A DNA stretch of 64,000 bases from Prionace glauca (Eukaryota > Chordata > Chondrichthyes > Carcharhiniformes > Carcharhinidae): the NCBI GenBank assembly GCA_037974335.1, contig CM075760.1:67199477-67263476 (forward strand), in the 5' to 3' direction. The notes beneath the pieces are model-generated. The model saw only the letters and a program-made list of their open reading frames with translations, had not been told where the DNA came from and made no database searches. Below, piece after piece: positions 49,384 to 58,542 of this stretch (position 1 is its first letter; every line of letters begins with the position of its first letter). Both the position numbers and the translations under genes were made by a program.

Positions 49384-49935
49384 TCTGTGTATGTGTGTGT
49401 TTCTCGCTCTGTGTGTGTTCTCGCTTTGTGTGTGTGTTTCTCTTTTTCTGTTTGTGTGTTTTTCTCTTTGGGTGTGTGTGTGTTTCTCTCTTTGTGACTG
49501 TGTGTGTTTCTGTGTGTGTGTGTGTGTGTGTGTGTGGGTTGCTCTGTGCGTGTATGTGTTTCTCACTCTGTGTATGATTCTCACTTTGTGTGTGTGTGTT
49601 TCTCTCTTTGGGTGTGTATGTTTCTCTCTTTGGGTGTGTGTGTTTCTCTCTTTGGGTGTGTGTGTTTCTCTCTTCATGCATGTGTGTGTTTCTGTGTGTG
49701 TGTTTCTCTCTTTGCGTGTGTGTGTGTTTCTCTCTTTGCGTGTGTGTGTTTCGCTCTTTGTGACTGTATGTGTTTCTGTGTGTGTGTGCGTGTGTTGCTC
49801 TGTACATTTGTGTGTTTCTCTCTTTGTGTGTGCGTGTGTTTCTCTCTTTGTGTGTGTGTTTTTGTCTTTGTGTGTGTGTTTCTGTGTGTGTGTGTTTCTG
49901 TGTGTATGAGTGTTTATCTCTTTGTGTGTGTGTGT
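49384..49935. repeat. TG/TTTCTC-rich array, copy 3 (right inverted arm)
   Basis: Equivalent of 6913-7470. Confidence 0.9.
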
Positions 49936-50509
49936 GTCTCTCTCTGTCTCTCATTCTGCTTCTCTCTCTCTGTGTCTCTGTATCTGCGAGTGTGTGTGTG
50001 TCTCTCTCTGCGTCTCTGTGTGTGCCTCACTGTATCTGTGTGAGTGTCTCTCTCTCACTCTATCTGTATGTCTCTCTGTCTGTATCTGTTGTGTCTATCT
50101 CTCGCTGCATCTGTGTGTGTGTGTCTCTCTCTCTGTATCTCTCTATCCCTCTCTCTCTGTATCTGTGTGTCTCTGTCTCTCTGTATCTGTGTGTGTCTCT
50201 CTCTGTATCTGTGTCTGTCTCTCTCTTTGTATCTGTGTGTCTCTCACTCTATCTGTATGTGTCCACCTCTCTGTATCTGTCTCTGTCTCTTTCTTTCTCT
50301 CTGTCTCTCCCTGTCTCTCTCTCTCTCTGTCTGTCTTTCTCTGTCTGTCTATGTATGACACTCTCTCTCTGCATCTCTCTCTTTCACTCTCTGTGTCTCA
50401 CTCTGTCTCTTTCTCTCTCGCTGGGTGGGTATCTCTCTGTCTCTGGGTGTGTGTGTGTCTCTCTGTCGCTCTGTTTATCTGTTTCTCTCTCTGTATCTGC
50501 GTCTCTCTA

Positions 50510-50540
<31 letters not shown>

Positions 50541-52057
50541 ATCGGTGTCACTCTGTCTGTATCTGTCTCTCCCCCTTTCACTCTGTATCTGTGCATCTCT
50601 CTCTCTCTCTATCTGTATCTGTCTCACTCTCAGCATCTGTCTCTCTCTCTCTTTGTGTGTGTCTCTTCCTGTGTGTGTCTCTCTCTCTGTATCAGTGTGT
50701 GTGTCTCTCTCTCTGTAACTGTGTGTGTCACTCTCTCTGTATCTGTGTGTGTCTCTCTCTCTGTAACTGTGTGTGTCTCTCTCCCTCTCTGTATCTGTGT
50801 GTGTCTCTCTCTCTGTATCTGTGTGTGTCTCTCTCTCTGTAACTGTGTGTGTCTCTCTCACTCTGTCTGTCTGTCTTTCTCTGTATCTGTATTGTCTCTC
50901 TCTCTCTCTCTGTATCTGTCTGTGTCTCTCTCTCTGTATCTGTCTCTCTCTCTGTATCTGTCCGTCTCTCTCTCTCTGTATCTGTCTGTGTCTCTCTCTC
51001 TGTATCTGTCTGTCTCTCTCTCTCTCTGTATCCGTGTCTGTGTCTCTCTCTCACTCTGTTGTGTGTGTCTCTCTCTCTGTATCCTTGTTTTTGTCTCTCT
51101 CTTTGTCAGTCTGTATCTGTGTCTCTCTGCATCTGTGTGTTTCTTTATATATGTGTCCCTCTCTGTGTTTTTTCTGTCTCTCTGTACCTGTTTGTCTCTG
51201 TCTCTGTATCGCTGTGTCTCTGTATCTGTGTGTCCCTCTCTGTATTTCCCTGAGTCTCTCTGTTTCCACGTCTGTGTGTCTGTCACTGTATTTCTCCCTG
51301 TGTTGTCTCTCTCTGTGTATCTGTGTGTGTCTTTCTCTCTCTGTATCTGTGTGTGTCTCTCTCTCTGTGTATCTGTGTGTGTCTCTCTCTCTGTATCAGT
51401 GAGTCTCTCTCACTCTCTTTCTGTATCTGTATCTCTCTGGCTCTCTCTCTCTCTGTATCTGTGTGTGTCTCTCTCTCTCTGTATCTGTGTCTCTCTCTCT
51501 CTCTCTCTGTATCTGTGTGTGTGTCTCTCTCTCTCTGTATCTGTGTATGTCTCTCTCTCTCTGTATCTGTGTGTGTCTCTCTCTCTGTATCTGTCTCTCT
51601 CTCTCTCTGTATCTGTGTGTGTCTCTCTCTCTCTGTATCTGTGTGTCTCTCTCTCTGTATCTGTGTGTCGGTTTCTCTGTAACTGTGTGTGTGTCTCTCT
51701 CTGTATCTGTGTTTCTCTCTCTCTGTATCTGTGTCTCTCTCTCTCTCTGTATCTGTGTCTCTCTCTCTCTCTCTCTGTATCTGTGTGTGTCTCTCTCTCT
51801 CTGTATCTGTGTGTGTCTCTCTCTCTGTATCTGTGTGTGTCTCTCTCTCTGTATCTCTCTCTCTGTATCTGTGTGTCTCTCTCTCTCTGTATCTGTGTGT
51901 CTCTCTCTCTCTGTATCTGTCTCTCTCTCTCTCTCTGTATATGTGTGTCTCACTCTCTCTCTGTATCTGTGTGTGTCTCTCTCTGTATCTGTGTGTGCCT
52001 CTCTCTCTGTATCTGTATCTCTCACTCTGTATCTGTGTGTGTGTCTCTCTCTGTATC
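49936..52057. repeat. CT/TG-rich tandem array D, truncated by a CR1 LINE
   Basis: About 2.1 kb: the transitional zone (to about 51.3 kb) plus only ~0.75 kb of standard units. It stops at CTGTATC|GGAATAAAG where CR1 coding sequence begins. This is the right-hand end of the macrosatellite in the window. Confidence 0.92.
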
Positions 52058-54366
52058 GGAATAAAGTGGATGAGCTGATGGCGCAGATCGACACAAATGG
52101 ATACGATCTGGTGGCCATTACAGAGACGTGGCTGCAAGGTGACAGGGACTGGGAGATGAATGTACAGGGTTATCAAGTGTTCAGGAAGGATAGGCAGGAG
52201 GAAAGAGGGGGAGGAGTAGCTCTGCTGATTAAGGATAGTATCAAGGTGGTAGCAAGGGATGATATCGGAGCCAAGGAGCAGAAAGTGGAATCGTTGTGGG
52301 TGGAGATTAGGAACAGAAAAGGGAGGAAGACGCTAGTGGGTGTCGTCTATAGGCCCCCGAATAATGATCTGGAGGTGGGGCGGGCTGTTAACGCGCAAAT
52401 AAGTGCAGCGTGCAGGAATGGGACGGCAGTAGTTATGGGAGATTTCAATCTGCATATTGATTGGTCGACCCATGTTGGACGAGGTAGGCTCGAGGAGGAG
52501 TTCTTGGAATGCTGCCGGGATAATTTCCTTGAACAGTGTGTGTTGGAGCCGACGAGGGAGCGAGCTATCTTGGATCTGGTGCTATGTAATGAGGCGGGTA
52601 GAATTAGGGACCTTGCGGTGAAGGATCCTCTTGGAGAGAGTGATCATTGTATGGTGGAGTTTCTGGTGCAGATGGAGGAGGAGAAAGTGGGTTCCCAGAC
52701 ACGCGTCCTTTGTTTGAATAGAGGGGAGTATGGTAGGATGAGAGAAGAATTGGCGAATGTGGACTGGGGGAACGCGTTGGAAGGTAGGTCTGCTGAGGAG
52801 CAGTGGAGGATCTTTAAGGAGATCTTTCTTGGTGCTCAGCAGAAATTTATTCCGATGGTTAAAAAGGACAGTAGGAGGAGAGGTAATAAGCCGTGGATAA
52901 CGAAGGAGGTGAAGGAAAGTGTTAAATTAAAAGCGGAGGAGTTTAGAGTAGCTAAGAGCAGTGGGCGAGAAGAGGATTGGGAAAGGTTTAAATGTCAACA
53001 AAGATTGACAAAGAAATTGATAAAGGAGGGTAGGAGAAGCTATGAGGCTGGGCTAGCACTTAATATAAAAAAGGATAGCAAGAGTTTTTATAAATATATA
53101 AAAAGGAAGAGGCTGGCTAGGATAAACGTTGGTCCTTTAGAGGATGAGAAAGGGGAGCTAGTGGTAGGGGATAGGGATATGGCTAAGGTCTTGAATAACT
53201 TCTTTGTTTCTGTCTTCACGGAGGAGGACGTGAATAATTTGCCGGGTGTTAGCGATGGAAAGGTGGTAGGAATGGAGGGTCTTAATGACATTACTGTTAC
53301 TAGAGAGGTGGTGCTCGACAGACTGGAGGGGCTGATTGTGGACAAGTCCCCAGGACCGGATGGAATGCATCCGAGGGTTCTGAAAGAAATGGCGGAGGTG
53401 ATAGTGGATGCCTTGGTGGTTATTTTCCAGACGTCGCTGGATTCCGGGGAAGTGCCGGAAGATTGGAAAACGGCTAATGTTACGCCGTTGTTTAAGAAGG
53501 GTGGCAGGCAAAAGGCGGGGAATTATAGGCCGGTTAGTTTAACGTCTGTGGTAGGTAAAATGTTAGAAACCGTCATTAAGGAGGAAATAGCGAGGCATCT
53601 TGAGGGGAATTGCTTGATAGGGCGGACGCAACACGGTTTCATTAAAGGGAAGTCGTGTCTGACAAATTTACTGGAGTTCTATGAGGATGTGTCTAGGGCA
53701 GTGGATGGAGGAGAGCCGGTGGATGTGGTCTTTCTGGATTTTCAGAAGGCGTTTGACAAGGTACCTCACAAGAGGTTATTGCAGAAGGTCAGGGGACATG
53801 GAGTTGGGGGTAGGGTGTTAGCGTGGATAGAGGATTGGTTGTCAAATAGGAGGCAGAGAGTGGGGGTCAATGGATGCTATTCGGATTGGCGGTTGGTGAC
53901 TAGTGGGGTGCCCCAGGGGTCGGTGCTGGGGCCTCAGCTATTTACCATTTATATAGATGATCTGGAGGAGGGAACCGAGTGCAGGGTGTCGAAATTTGCT
54001 GATGACACCAAGATTGGGGGAAAGGCAAATTGTGCGGAGGGTGTGGAGAGTCTGCAGAAGGATCTAGATAGGCTGGGCGAATGGGCCAGGAAATGGCAAA
54101 TGGAATTTAATGTTGGCAAGTGTGAGGTGGTCCACTTTGGTAGGAGGAATGGTAGGAAGGACTATTACTTACGGGGCGAAAAACTGCAGCAGGCGACGGT
54201 GCAGAGGGACCTCGGGGTCCTTGTGCATGAGTCGCAAAAACCCAGCTTGCAGGTGCAGCAGGTGGTCAGGAAGGCGAATGGGATGCTGGCCTTCATAGCG
54301 AAGGGGATTGAATATAAAAGTAGGGAGGTCTTGCTGCAGCTGTATAGGGCATTGGTGAGGCCCCAT
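52058..54366 (+). mobile_element. CR1-type LINE, endonuclease and reverse transcriptase ORF2, both ends missing
   Basis: One uninterrupted frame of about 770 codons encodes a non-LTR retrotransposon ORF2, which nicks target DNA and copies element RNA by target-primed reverse transcription. The N-terminal APE endonuclease shows AITETW, GDFN (52438-52449) and SDH (52639-52647). The reverse transcriptase shows NYRPVSL, motif A FLDFQKAFDKVPH, motif B GVPQGSVLGP and motif C FADD (53995-54006), then the thumb-like KWQMEFNVGKC and LVRPH. It begins inside the endonuclease (RNKVDEL) and lacks the last ~180 residues, the 3' UTR and the tail. Open frames continue upstream into the satellite only because that DNA lacks stops. 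The absence of stops or frameshifts suggests a fairly recent insertion. Loss of the 3' end is unusual for a LINE and implies a later rearrangement at the junction with the 60-bp satellite. Confidence 0.95.
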
Positions 54367-55032
54367 TGCTATCCTCCCCTCTCTCTGTTACTCTCTCTCT
54401 CTCTATCTCTCTGTGACTCTCACCCCATTGCTATCCTCCCCTCTCTCTGTTACTCTCTCTCTCTATCTCTCTGTGAATCTCACCCCATTGCTATCCTCCC
54501 CTCTCTCTGTTACTCTCTCTCTATCTCTCTGTGAATCTCACCCCATTGCTATCCTCCCCTCTCTCTGTTACTCTCTCTCTATCTCTCTGTGACTCTCACC
54601 CCATTGCTATCCTCCCCTCTCTCTGTTACTCTCACTCTCTATCTCTCTGTGAATCTCACCCCATTGCTATCCTCCCCTCTCTCTGTTACTCTCTCTCTCT
54701 ATCTCTCTGTGAATCTCACCCCATTGCTATCCTCCCCTCTCTCTGTTACTCTCTCTCTCTATCTCTCTGTGAATCTCACCCCATTGCTATCCTCCCCTCT
54801 CTCTGTTACTCTCTCTCTCTATCTCTCTGTGAATCTCACCCCATTGCTATCCTCCCCTCTCTCTGTTACTCTCTCTCTCTATCTCTCTGTGACTCTCACC
54901 CCATTGCTATCCTCCCCTCTCTCTGTTACTCTCTCTCTCTATCTCTCTGAGACTCTCACCCCATTGCTATCCTCCCCTCTCTCTGTTACTCTCTCTCTCT
55001 ATCTCTCTGTGACTCTCACCCCATTGCTATCC
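54361..55032. repeat. 60-bp tandem satellite, 11 full units plus a partial one
   Basis: Unit starts (CCCCATTGCTATCC) lie at 54361, 54423, 54483, 54541, 54599, 54659, 54719, 54779, 54839, 54899 and 54959, with a partial unit at 55019. Spacings are 62, 60, 58 and 58, then 60 throughout. Length differences come from the CT run, and units vary as GTGACTCT, GTGAATCT or GAGACTCT. It is unrelated in core motif to the GTATCTG array. Six bases (CCCCAT) may be shared with the CR1 end. Confidence 0.95.
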
Positions 55033-55047
55033 ACCCTCATTTGCACC

Positions 55048-55235
55048 TTGTCCCCGTGTCTGTGTGGGTTTCCTCCCCCAGTCTGAAAGACGTGCTGGGT
55101 TAGGGAGCATTGGGCCGGGCTTCAATTCCCCCTCAGTGTTACCCCAACAGGAATGTGGAGACTCGGGGCAATTCTCACAGTAACTTCACTGCAGTGTTAA
55201 TGTCAGCCTACTTATTAGTGACACTAATAAATAAC
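55048..55235 (+). mobile_element. tRNA-derived SINE, 3' part
   Basis: Same SINE family as 5089-5356 but in + orientation and more diverged: CCCCGTGTCTGTGTGGGTTT, CCCTCAGTGTTACCCC, and the tail GACACTAATAAATAA. The tRNA head is absent and is replaced by the 60-bp satellite. Confidence 0.8.
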
Positions 55236-55483
55236 CTTAAACTGCAGGTCTGGGTGCCGCTGTGACATTGCACCCTCTTGTTTAAACACTCTGCAATGCT
55301 GAGACTGGGGAGAGGAGTGAACAACAGGGAGCAGAATTGCAGCTTCTCTCCCCCCATTGAAACTGGGATTGTTGCTCCATCTGCTGCACCTCCCCACCAC
55401 ATCCACTGGGGGGCAGTCTGGACAATGGGCTGCAGGCAGACCTCACTGCGCCTGCGCCACAATCACACCGCCGCCGGCCGCGG
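55236..55483. other. CpG-rising flank without a recognised gene
   Basis: About 250 bp between the SINE and the 33-bp array. GC and CpG content rise towards the right. The only site noted is TGCGCCTGCGCC at 55447-55458. Confidence 0.5.
55447..55458. promoter_or_regulatory. NRF1-like site
   Basis: TGCGCCTGCGCC is close to the palindromic NRF1 consensus (TGCGCATGCGCA). It lies at the left edge of the CpG-rich region. A second candidate, GCACATGCGC, is at 55876-55885. Both are motif matches only. Confidence 0.35.
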
Positions 55484-55845
55484 CCATCTTGCGTTGCCAA
55501 GGGAGACGGCCAGCGTCCATCTTGCGTTGCCAAGGGAGACGGCCAGCGTCCATCTTGCGTTGCCAGCGGAGACGGCCAGCGTCCATCTTGCGTTGCCAGG
55601 CAGACGGCCAGCCGCCATCTTGCGTTGCCAGGGGAGACGGCCAGCCGCCATCTTGCGTTGCCAGTTGAGCCGGCCAGCCGCCATCTTGCGTTGCCAGCGG
55701 AGACGGCCAGCGTCCATCTTGCGTTGCCAAGGGAGACGGCCAGCGTCCATCTTGCGTTGCCAAGGAAGGTGGCTGGCCGCCATCTTGCGTTGCCAGCGGA
55801 GACGGTCCGCGTCCATCTTGCGTTGCCAGGGGAGACGGCGTCCCC
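55484..55845. repeat. 33-bp GC-rich minisatellite, 11 units, with YY1-type and RFX-type motifs
   Basis: CCATCTTG occurs at 55484, 55517, 55550, 55583, 55615, 55648, 55681, 55714, 55747, 55780 and 55813. The spacing is 33 bp throughout apart from one 32-bp step. Four units (5, 6, 7, 10) carry GCCGCCATCTTG, the textbook YY1 site; the others have GTCCATCTTG or GGCCATCTTG. Each unit continues with GTTGCCA, an RFX X-box half-site, and most with GGAGACGGCCAGC. Because 33 is a multiple of three, frames stay open on both strands (11-residue repeats such as LALPRETASVH), but coding use is unlikely. Its position beside a CpG promoter suggests a multi-site regulatory array. Confidence 0.85.
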
Positions 55846-56027
55846 CGCGCTGCTCTCTGGTTGACATCCCCTCCCGCACATGCGCCCAGGCAGTTCCATG
55901 TTAATCTTTTAATATTTTAAATTCTGATGATTATTATTCACATCCTCACCCGTCAGACTTTCGGTTCCTTCTCCATTCGGGAAACTTTCTACATTTCTCA
56001 ACCGTCGCTTTTTCCTCGGCTGGACGG

Positions 56028-56035
56028 TGACGTCA
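56028..56035. promoter_or_regulatory. CRE (CREB/ATF site)
   Basis: A perfect palindromic TGACGTCA in a CpG-rich context, 15 bp upstream of the ATGGCGGC motif. Confidence 0.5.
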
Positions 56036-56042
56036 CGGCAAT

Positions 56043-56119
56043 ATGGCGGCTGTCCCCGCCTCTCTACAGGCCCCGGATGTTCCGCCAATGAGCAGCGGCC
56101 GGACCGGAGTGGGCAAGAG
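56043..56119 (+). CDS. Candidate short first coding exon (speculative)
   Basis: An ATG in ATATGGCGGC opens a frame beginning MAAVPASLQAPDVPP, which runs to a TGA at 56121. A possible splice donor (AAGAG|GTGACA) would end the exon at 56119 before that stop. The CRE lies just upstream and CCAAT lies inside. Short MAA-type first exons are common at CpG promoters, but no acceptor or partner exon could be assigned and the donor has a weak +5 position. It could equally be untranslated leader or chance. Confidence 0.2.
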
Positions 56120-56130
56120 GTGACACTGGG

Positions 56131-56584
56131 TGGTGTAGTGCCTGGGAGTGTTACAGCGACTCCCGGTGGTCAGGAAGGGAAATAGCAGCAGGACAGTCTC
56201 TGCCCAAAGGCTTCCCCAGTTCAGCTGCTCAGAGACACTGGGAACTTCTTCAACTGGAAACTGCAGCTTCTCACATTCACCCCCTGTGTTCAGTCAATGT
56301 TTAATAGACAAGCTGTGTAGGGAAATCAGAAACAACTTGTTCACATTAAAGGGGATGAGAATCTGAACCATTCTGCTGAAAAATCTCTGCTCGCCTTGAA
56401 ATTTCAATGGAAATGTTCAAGATGAGAATTTATAGATGGAACTCATGTTGTATGTGGAACGCTCATGATGCCACAATAAGATCAGTACAGACATCTCACA
56501 GGGTTGTCTGACTGGAGAGATGTCAGAGATGGAGGGGTTAAATATAGAGCTACAGGGTCTGAAGGTCAGTTTTGGGTTAAGAAA
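56131..56584. other. Intergenic or intronic stretch, nothing recognised
   Basis: About 450 bp of ordinary-complexity DNA between the CpG promoter and a LINE-derived piece. Short open frames at 56148-56366 and 56520-56741 show no domain. Confidence 0.5.
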
Positions 56585-56875
56585 AATGGCAGTACAAAGA
56601 ACAGAGAAAATTACAGCCCAGGAACATGCCATTCGGCCCTTCAAACCTTCACTGACCATGCTGCCCGACTTAACTAAAACCCCCCATCCTTCCGGGACCA
56701 TATCCCTCTATTCCCATCCTATTCATGTACTTGTCAGCTGACTTAAAAGTCACAACTGCATCCGCTTCTACTATCTCTCCCCGGCAGCGAGTTCCAGGAA
56801 CCCACTACCCTCTGTGCAAACAATCCTCCATGTCCATCTCCTTTAAACCTTGCCCCCTCGCACCTTAAAGCATGC
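56585..56875 (-). mobile_element. Antisense LINE-derived fragment
   Basis: Contains GAAAATTACAGCCCAGGAAC, CATTCGGCCCTTCAAACC, CGGGACCATATCCCTCTATT and CAGCGAGTTCCAGGAACCCA, phrases typical of abundant shark LINE 3' regions read in antisense. No reading frame is left. Confidence 0.65.
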
Positions 56876-56900
56876 CTTCATCGGCCGGGGCATTTTGTTC

Positions 56901-56995
56901 CTGAACATTATCTGAATCTCGATGTTACACCCATAGTATCTTCGCTCTGGCCTCAGCCTCAAATGCTTTGTGTCAAATAAGAAATGATAAATTGT
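56901..56995. repeat. 95-bp direct repeat, copy 1
   Basis: It shares AATCTCGATGTTACA and similar flanking text with 57161-57255 at a 260-bp offset, about 80% alike by eye. It does not look like a tRNA or a known SINE head. Confidence 0.7.
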
Positions 56996-57160
56996 TTGAT
57001 GCATTGCCAGGAAAGAAACTTCCCTATTTTGACACCTGCACATATCAGCAAGTCATCCAGTCTACAAGACAATTTAATAGGTTTAGGTGCAGACTAACAT
57101 AGTTAATCACCATCTGAAACATGCTAGGGTGAGGGAAGTCTGTATGATTTCAGTTTGGTG

Positions 57161-57255
57161 CTGAATATTATCAGAATCTCGATGTTACAGTCATATTATC
57201 TTTGCTCTGACCTCAGCTTGAAATGCTTTCTCCAAAATCAGAAATGCTGAATTTT
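57161..57255. repeat. 95-bp direct repeat, copy 2
   Basis: Partner of 56901-56995. Between them lies 165 bp of unrelated DNA. They could be two insertions of one unnamed element or an old local duplication. Confidence 0.7.
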
Positions 57256-57446
57256 ATGGAAAAAAATGACAAAATTGTGTACATTTTCTAAGACATATTG
57301 AATTTTGTCCAAAATGTATTTGAGGTTAGTATTTATTTAATATCCGAATCTTAATAAATGGGGAACGAAAGGACAAAGTAAGGAAATTACAATGCTGCTG
57401 AGTGTGAAGGAAGAGGGAGCATGTGGGGGCATCGCTAGCAAGAGCA

Positions 57447-57517
57447 GCATTGATGGTTCAGTGGTAGAATTCTCGCCTGCCACGCGGGAGACCCGGGTTC
57501 GATTCCCGGCCAATGCA
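57447..57517 (+). tRNA. tRNA-Gly (anticodon GCC)
   Basis: A 71-nt cloverleaf. The anticodon stem is CTCGC/GCGGG with loop CTGCCAC (anticodon 57479-57481), the T stem is CCGGG/CCCGG with loop TTCGATT, and the discriminator is A. A and B boxes (B: GGTTCGATTCC) are intact. Against the usual vertebrate tRNA-Gly-GCC it has two changes: A for G at the last acceptor position (an A-C mismatch with C at 57510) and A for G in the variable region. No run of four T follows within ~30 bp, so pol III termination is unclear. It is probably functional or recently so, but a tRNA-derived copy is possible. Confidence 0.9.
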
Positions 57518-57963
57518 AAGCTTCTTCTTTCTCCGTTCACTCTGTGTATTGGAGCGAATGTCCTGCAAAATTGGGGTAAAACAAGGGAAATATGAAGCCT
57601 TGGAACTAAATCCTGAGGGAAATGGATCGCAATATTCGGAAGGTGGTGCAGTTGTGAATGGTATTATTGATGATTGAGTGGAAAGTGTTGGATCTTTGGG
57701 CTACTGGTGGTCATTTCCCTTCCCTTCCCTCCCGCTGAATTCCTCCCTGTGGTAAGAGACGTGGGTTTATTTTCCCTGCCCGTTCATAGGAGATAGCGAA
57801 TAACCAACACACTGCAGCAGTGCTGCAGGATCCACGGAACTAAAGAGACTTGTATAGAATTGTAAACAGTGCGGTCATGCTGCAGTTCTGGAACAGGTTT
57901 TCAGAAATAGAATGGCGGCCAGTAACACACGAGTTTAGAATATATTTACGAGTTGCTCCCTCT
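57518..57963. other. Intergenic stretch between tRNA genes, nothing recognised
   Basis: About 445 bp without a domain-bearing frame or a recognisable repeat. Confidence 0.5.
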
Positions 57964-58037
57964 GTCTCTATGGCGCAATTGGTCAGCACGTTCAGCTATT
58001 AACTGAAAGGTTGGTGGTTTAAGACAACCCAGCGACG
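57964..58037 (+). pseudogene. tRNA-Asn-derived pseudogene (anticodon position reads ATT)
   Basis: A 74-nt stretch follows the vertebrate tRNA-Asn layout base for base (TGGCGCAAT, D-loop GGTCAGC, anticodon loop CTATTAA with ATT at 57998-58000, then GAAAGGTTGGTGG). The acceptor stem has two mismatches, the T stem has one, and the T loop is TTTAAGA instead of TTCGAGC, which destroys the B box. It is therefore judged non-functional. It is not a SINE head, since normal tRNA length is kept and no SINE body follows. Confidence 0.8.
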
Positions 58038-58309
58038 GAATTTCCTCACCATCAGCATTCACGGGTAAACAGTTGCCTGTTTGTAATGGGTCCGTGAGTG
58101 CCAATAAAAAAAAAAGCTGTCAATTGTTCCCGGCTGTTCTGTTATCTGGTGTTACCAACATTATTTAACGAGAACTGACTTCAAACAGGTTACATATAAC
58201 ATTATATACATGCTTCCATTATACCTTTAAACTTAAAAAACACAATCGAAACATGAACTTGTGGCTAAGCATTTGTTCCTATTCCATATTCCTGTTTCCA
58301 TTCATTCCT

Positions 58310-58480
58310 GGATAGATCATAAATCTGTCTAACCCAAACTGAAATGTGTTCAGTGATGGAACATCAGAACCCTCTGGAGTAGAGAATTCCCAAGATTCAT
58401 GGGCCTTTGAGTCAAACAATTTCTCCTCATCTCACTCCTAAATCATCAGCGCCTTGTCCTGAGATTGTGTCCCTGTGTAG
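58310..58480 (-). mobile_element. Antisense LINE-derived fragment
   Basis: Contains GGAACATCAGAACCCTCTGG, AGAGAATTCCCAAGATTCA and TTTCTCCTCATCTCA, a recurrent antisense text of shark LINE 3' regions. It is heavily diverged and the edges are approximate. Confidence 0.5.
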
Positions 58481-58542
58481 AAATAAAACAAAAGACTGGT
58501 GGCTCATGGATAAATTAATATTTTATAAAACACCCACCAGCT

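Larger units (their letters stand above)
55440..56130. promoter_or_regulatory. CpG-island-like promoter region
   Basis: A dense CpG stretch with the 33-bp YY1/RFX array, NRF1-like sites, a full CRE (TGACGTCA, 56028-56035), ATGGCGGC (56043-56050, YY1-type on the other strand), an ETS-like CCCCGGATGT (56071-56080) and GCCAAT (56084-56089). There is no TATA box. An AT-rich interval (about 55900-55960) splits it. Orientation is uncertain; the nearest downstream gene is the + strand zinc-finger exon at 58760. Confidence 0.55.

Noticed and set aside
1-52057. Arg/Glu/Thr/His/Gln-rich frames on the - strand of the arrays
   Set aside because: Mirror artefact of the same low-complexity DNA; starts and ends fall at random unit variants and are not conserved between units except where whole blocks are duplicated.
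1-52057. Telomeric repeat array
   Set aside because: No TTAGGG or CCCTAA run was seen; the motif is GTATCTG with CT and GT runs. A subtelomeric position remains possible but is not shown.
53088-53511. Short - strand frames inside the CR1 element
   Set aside because: Shadows of the reverse-transcriptase coding strand.
55278-55904. Repeat protein encoded by the 33-bp array (208 aa on +, 205 aa on -)
   Set aside because: The frame is open on both strands only because the period is a multiple of three. The 32-bp step at unit 5 shifts register, there is no domain, and CpG promoter function explains the region better.
56904-57060. Possible additional tRNA or snRNA gene
   Set aside because: No cloverleaf, B box or Sm-type site could be found; it is part of the 95-bp direct repeat and its flank.
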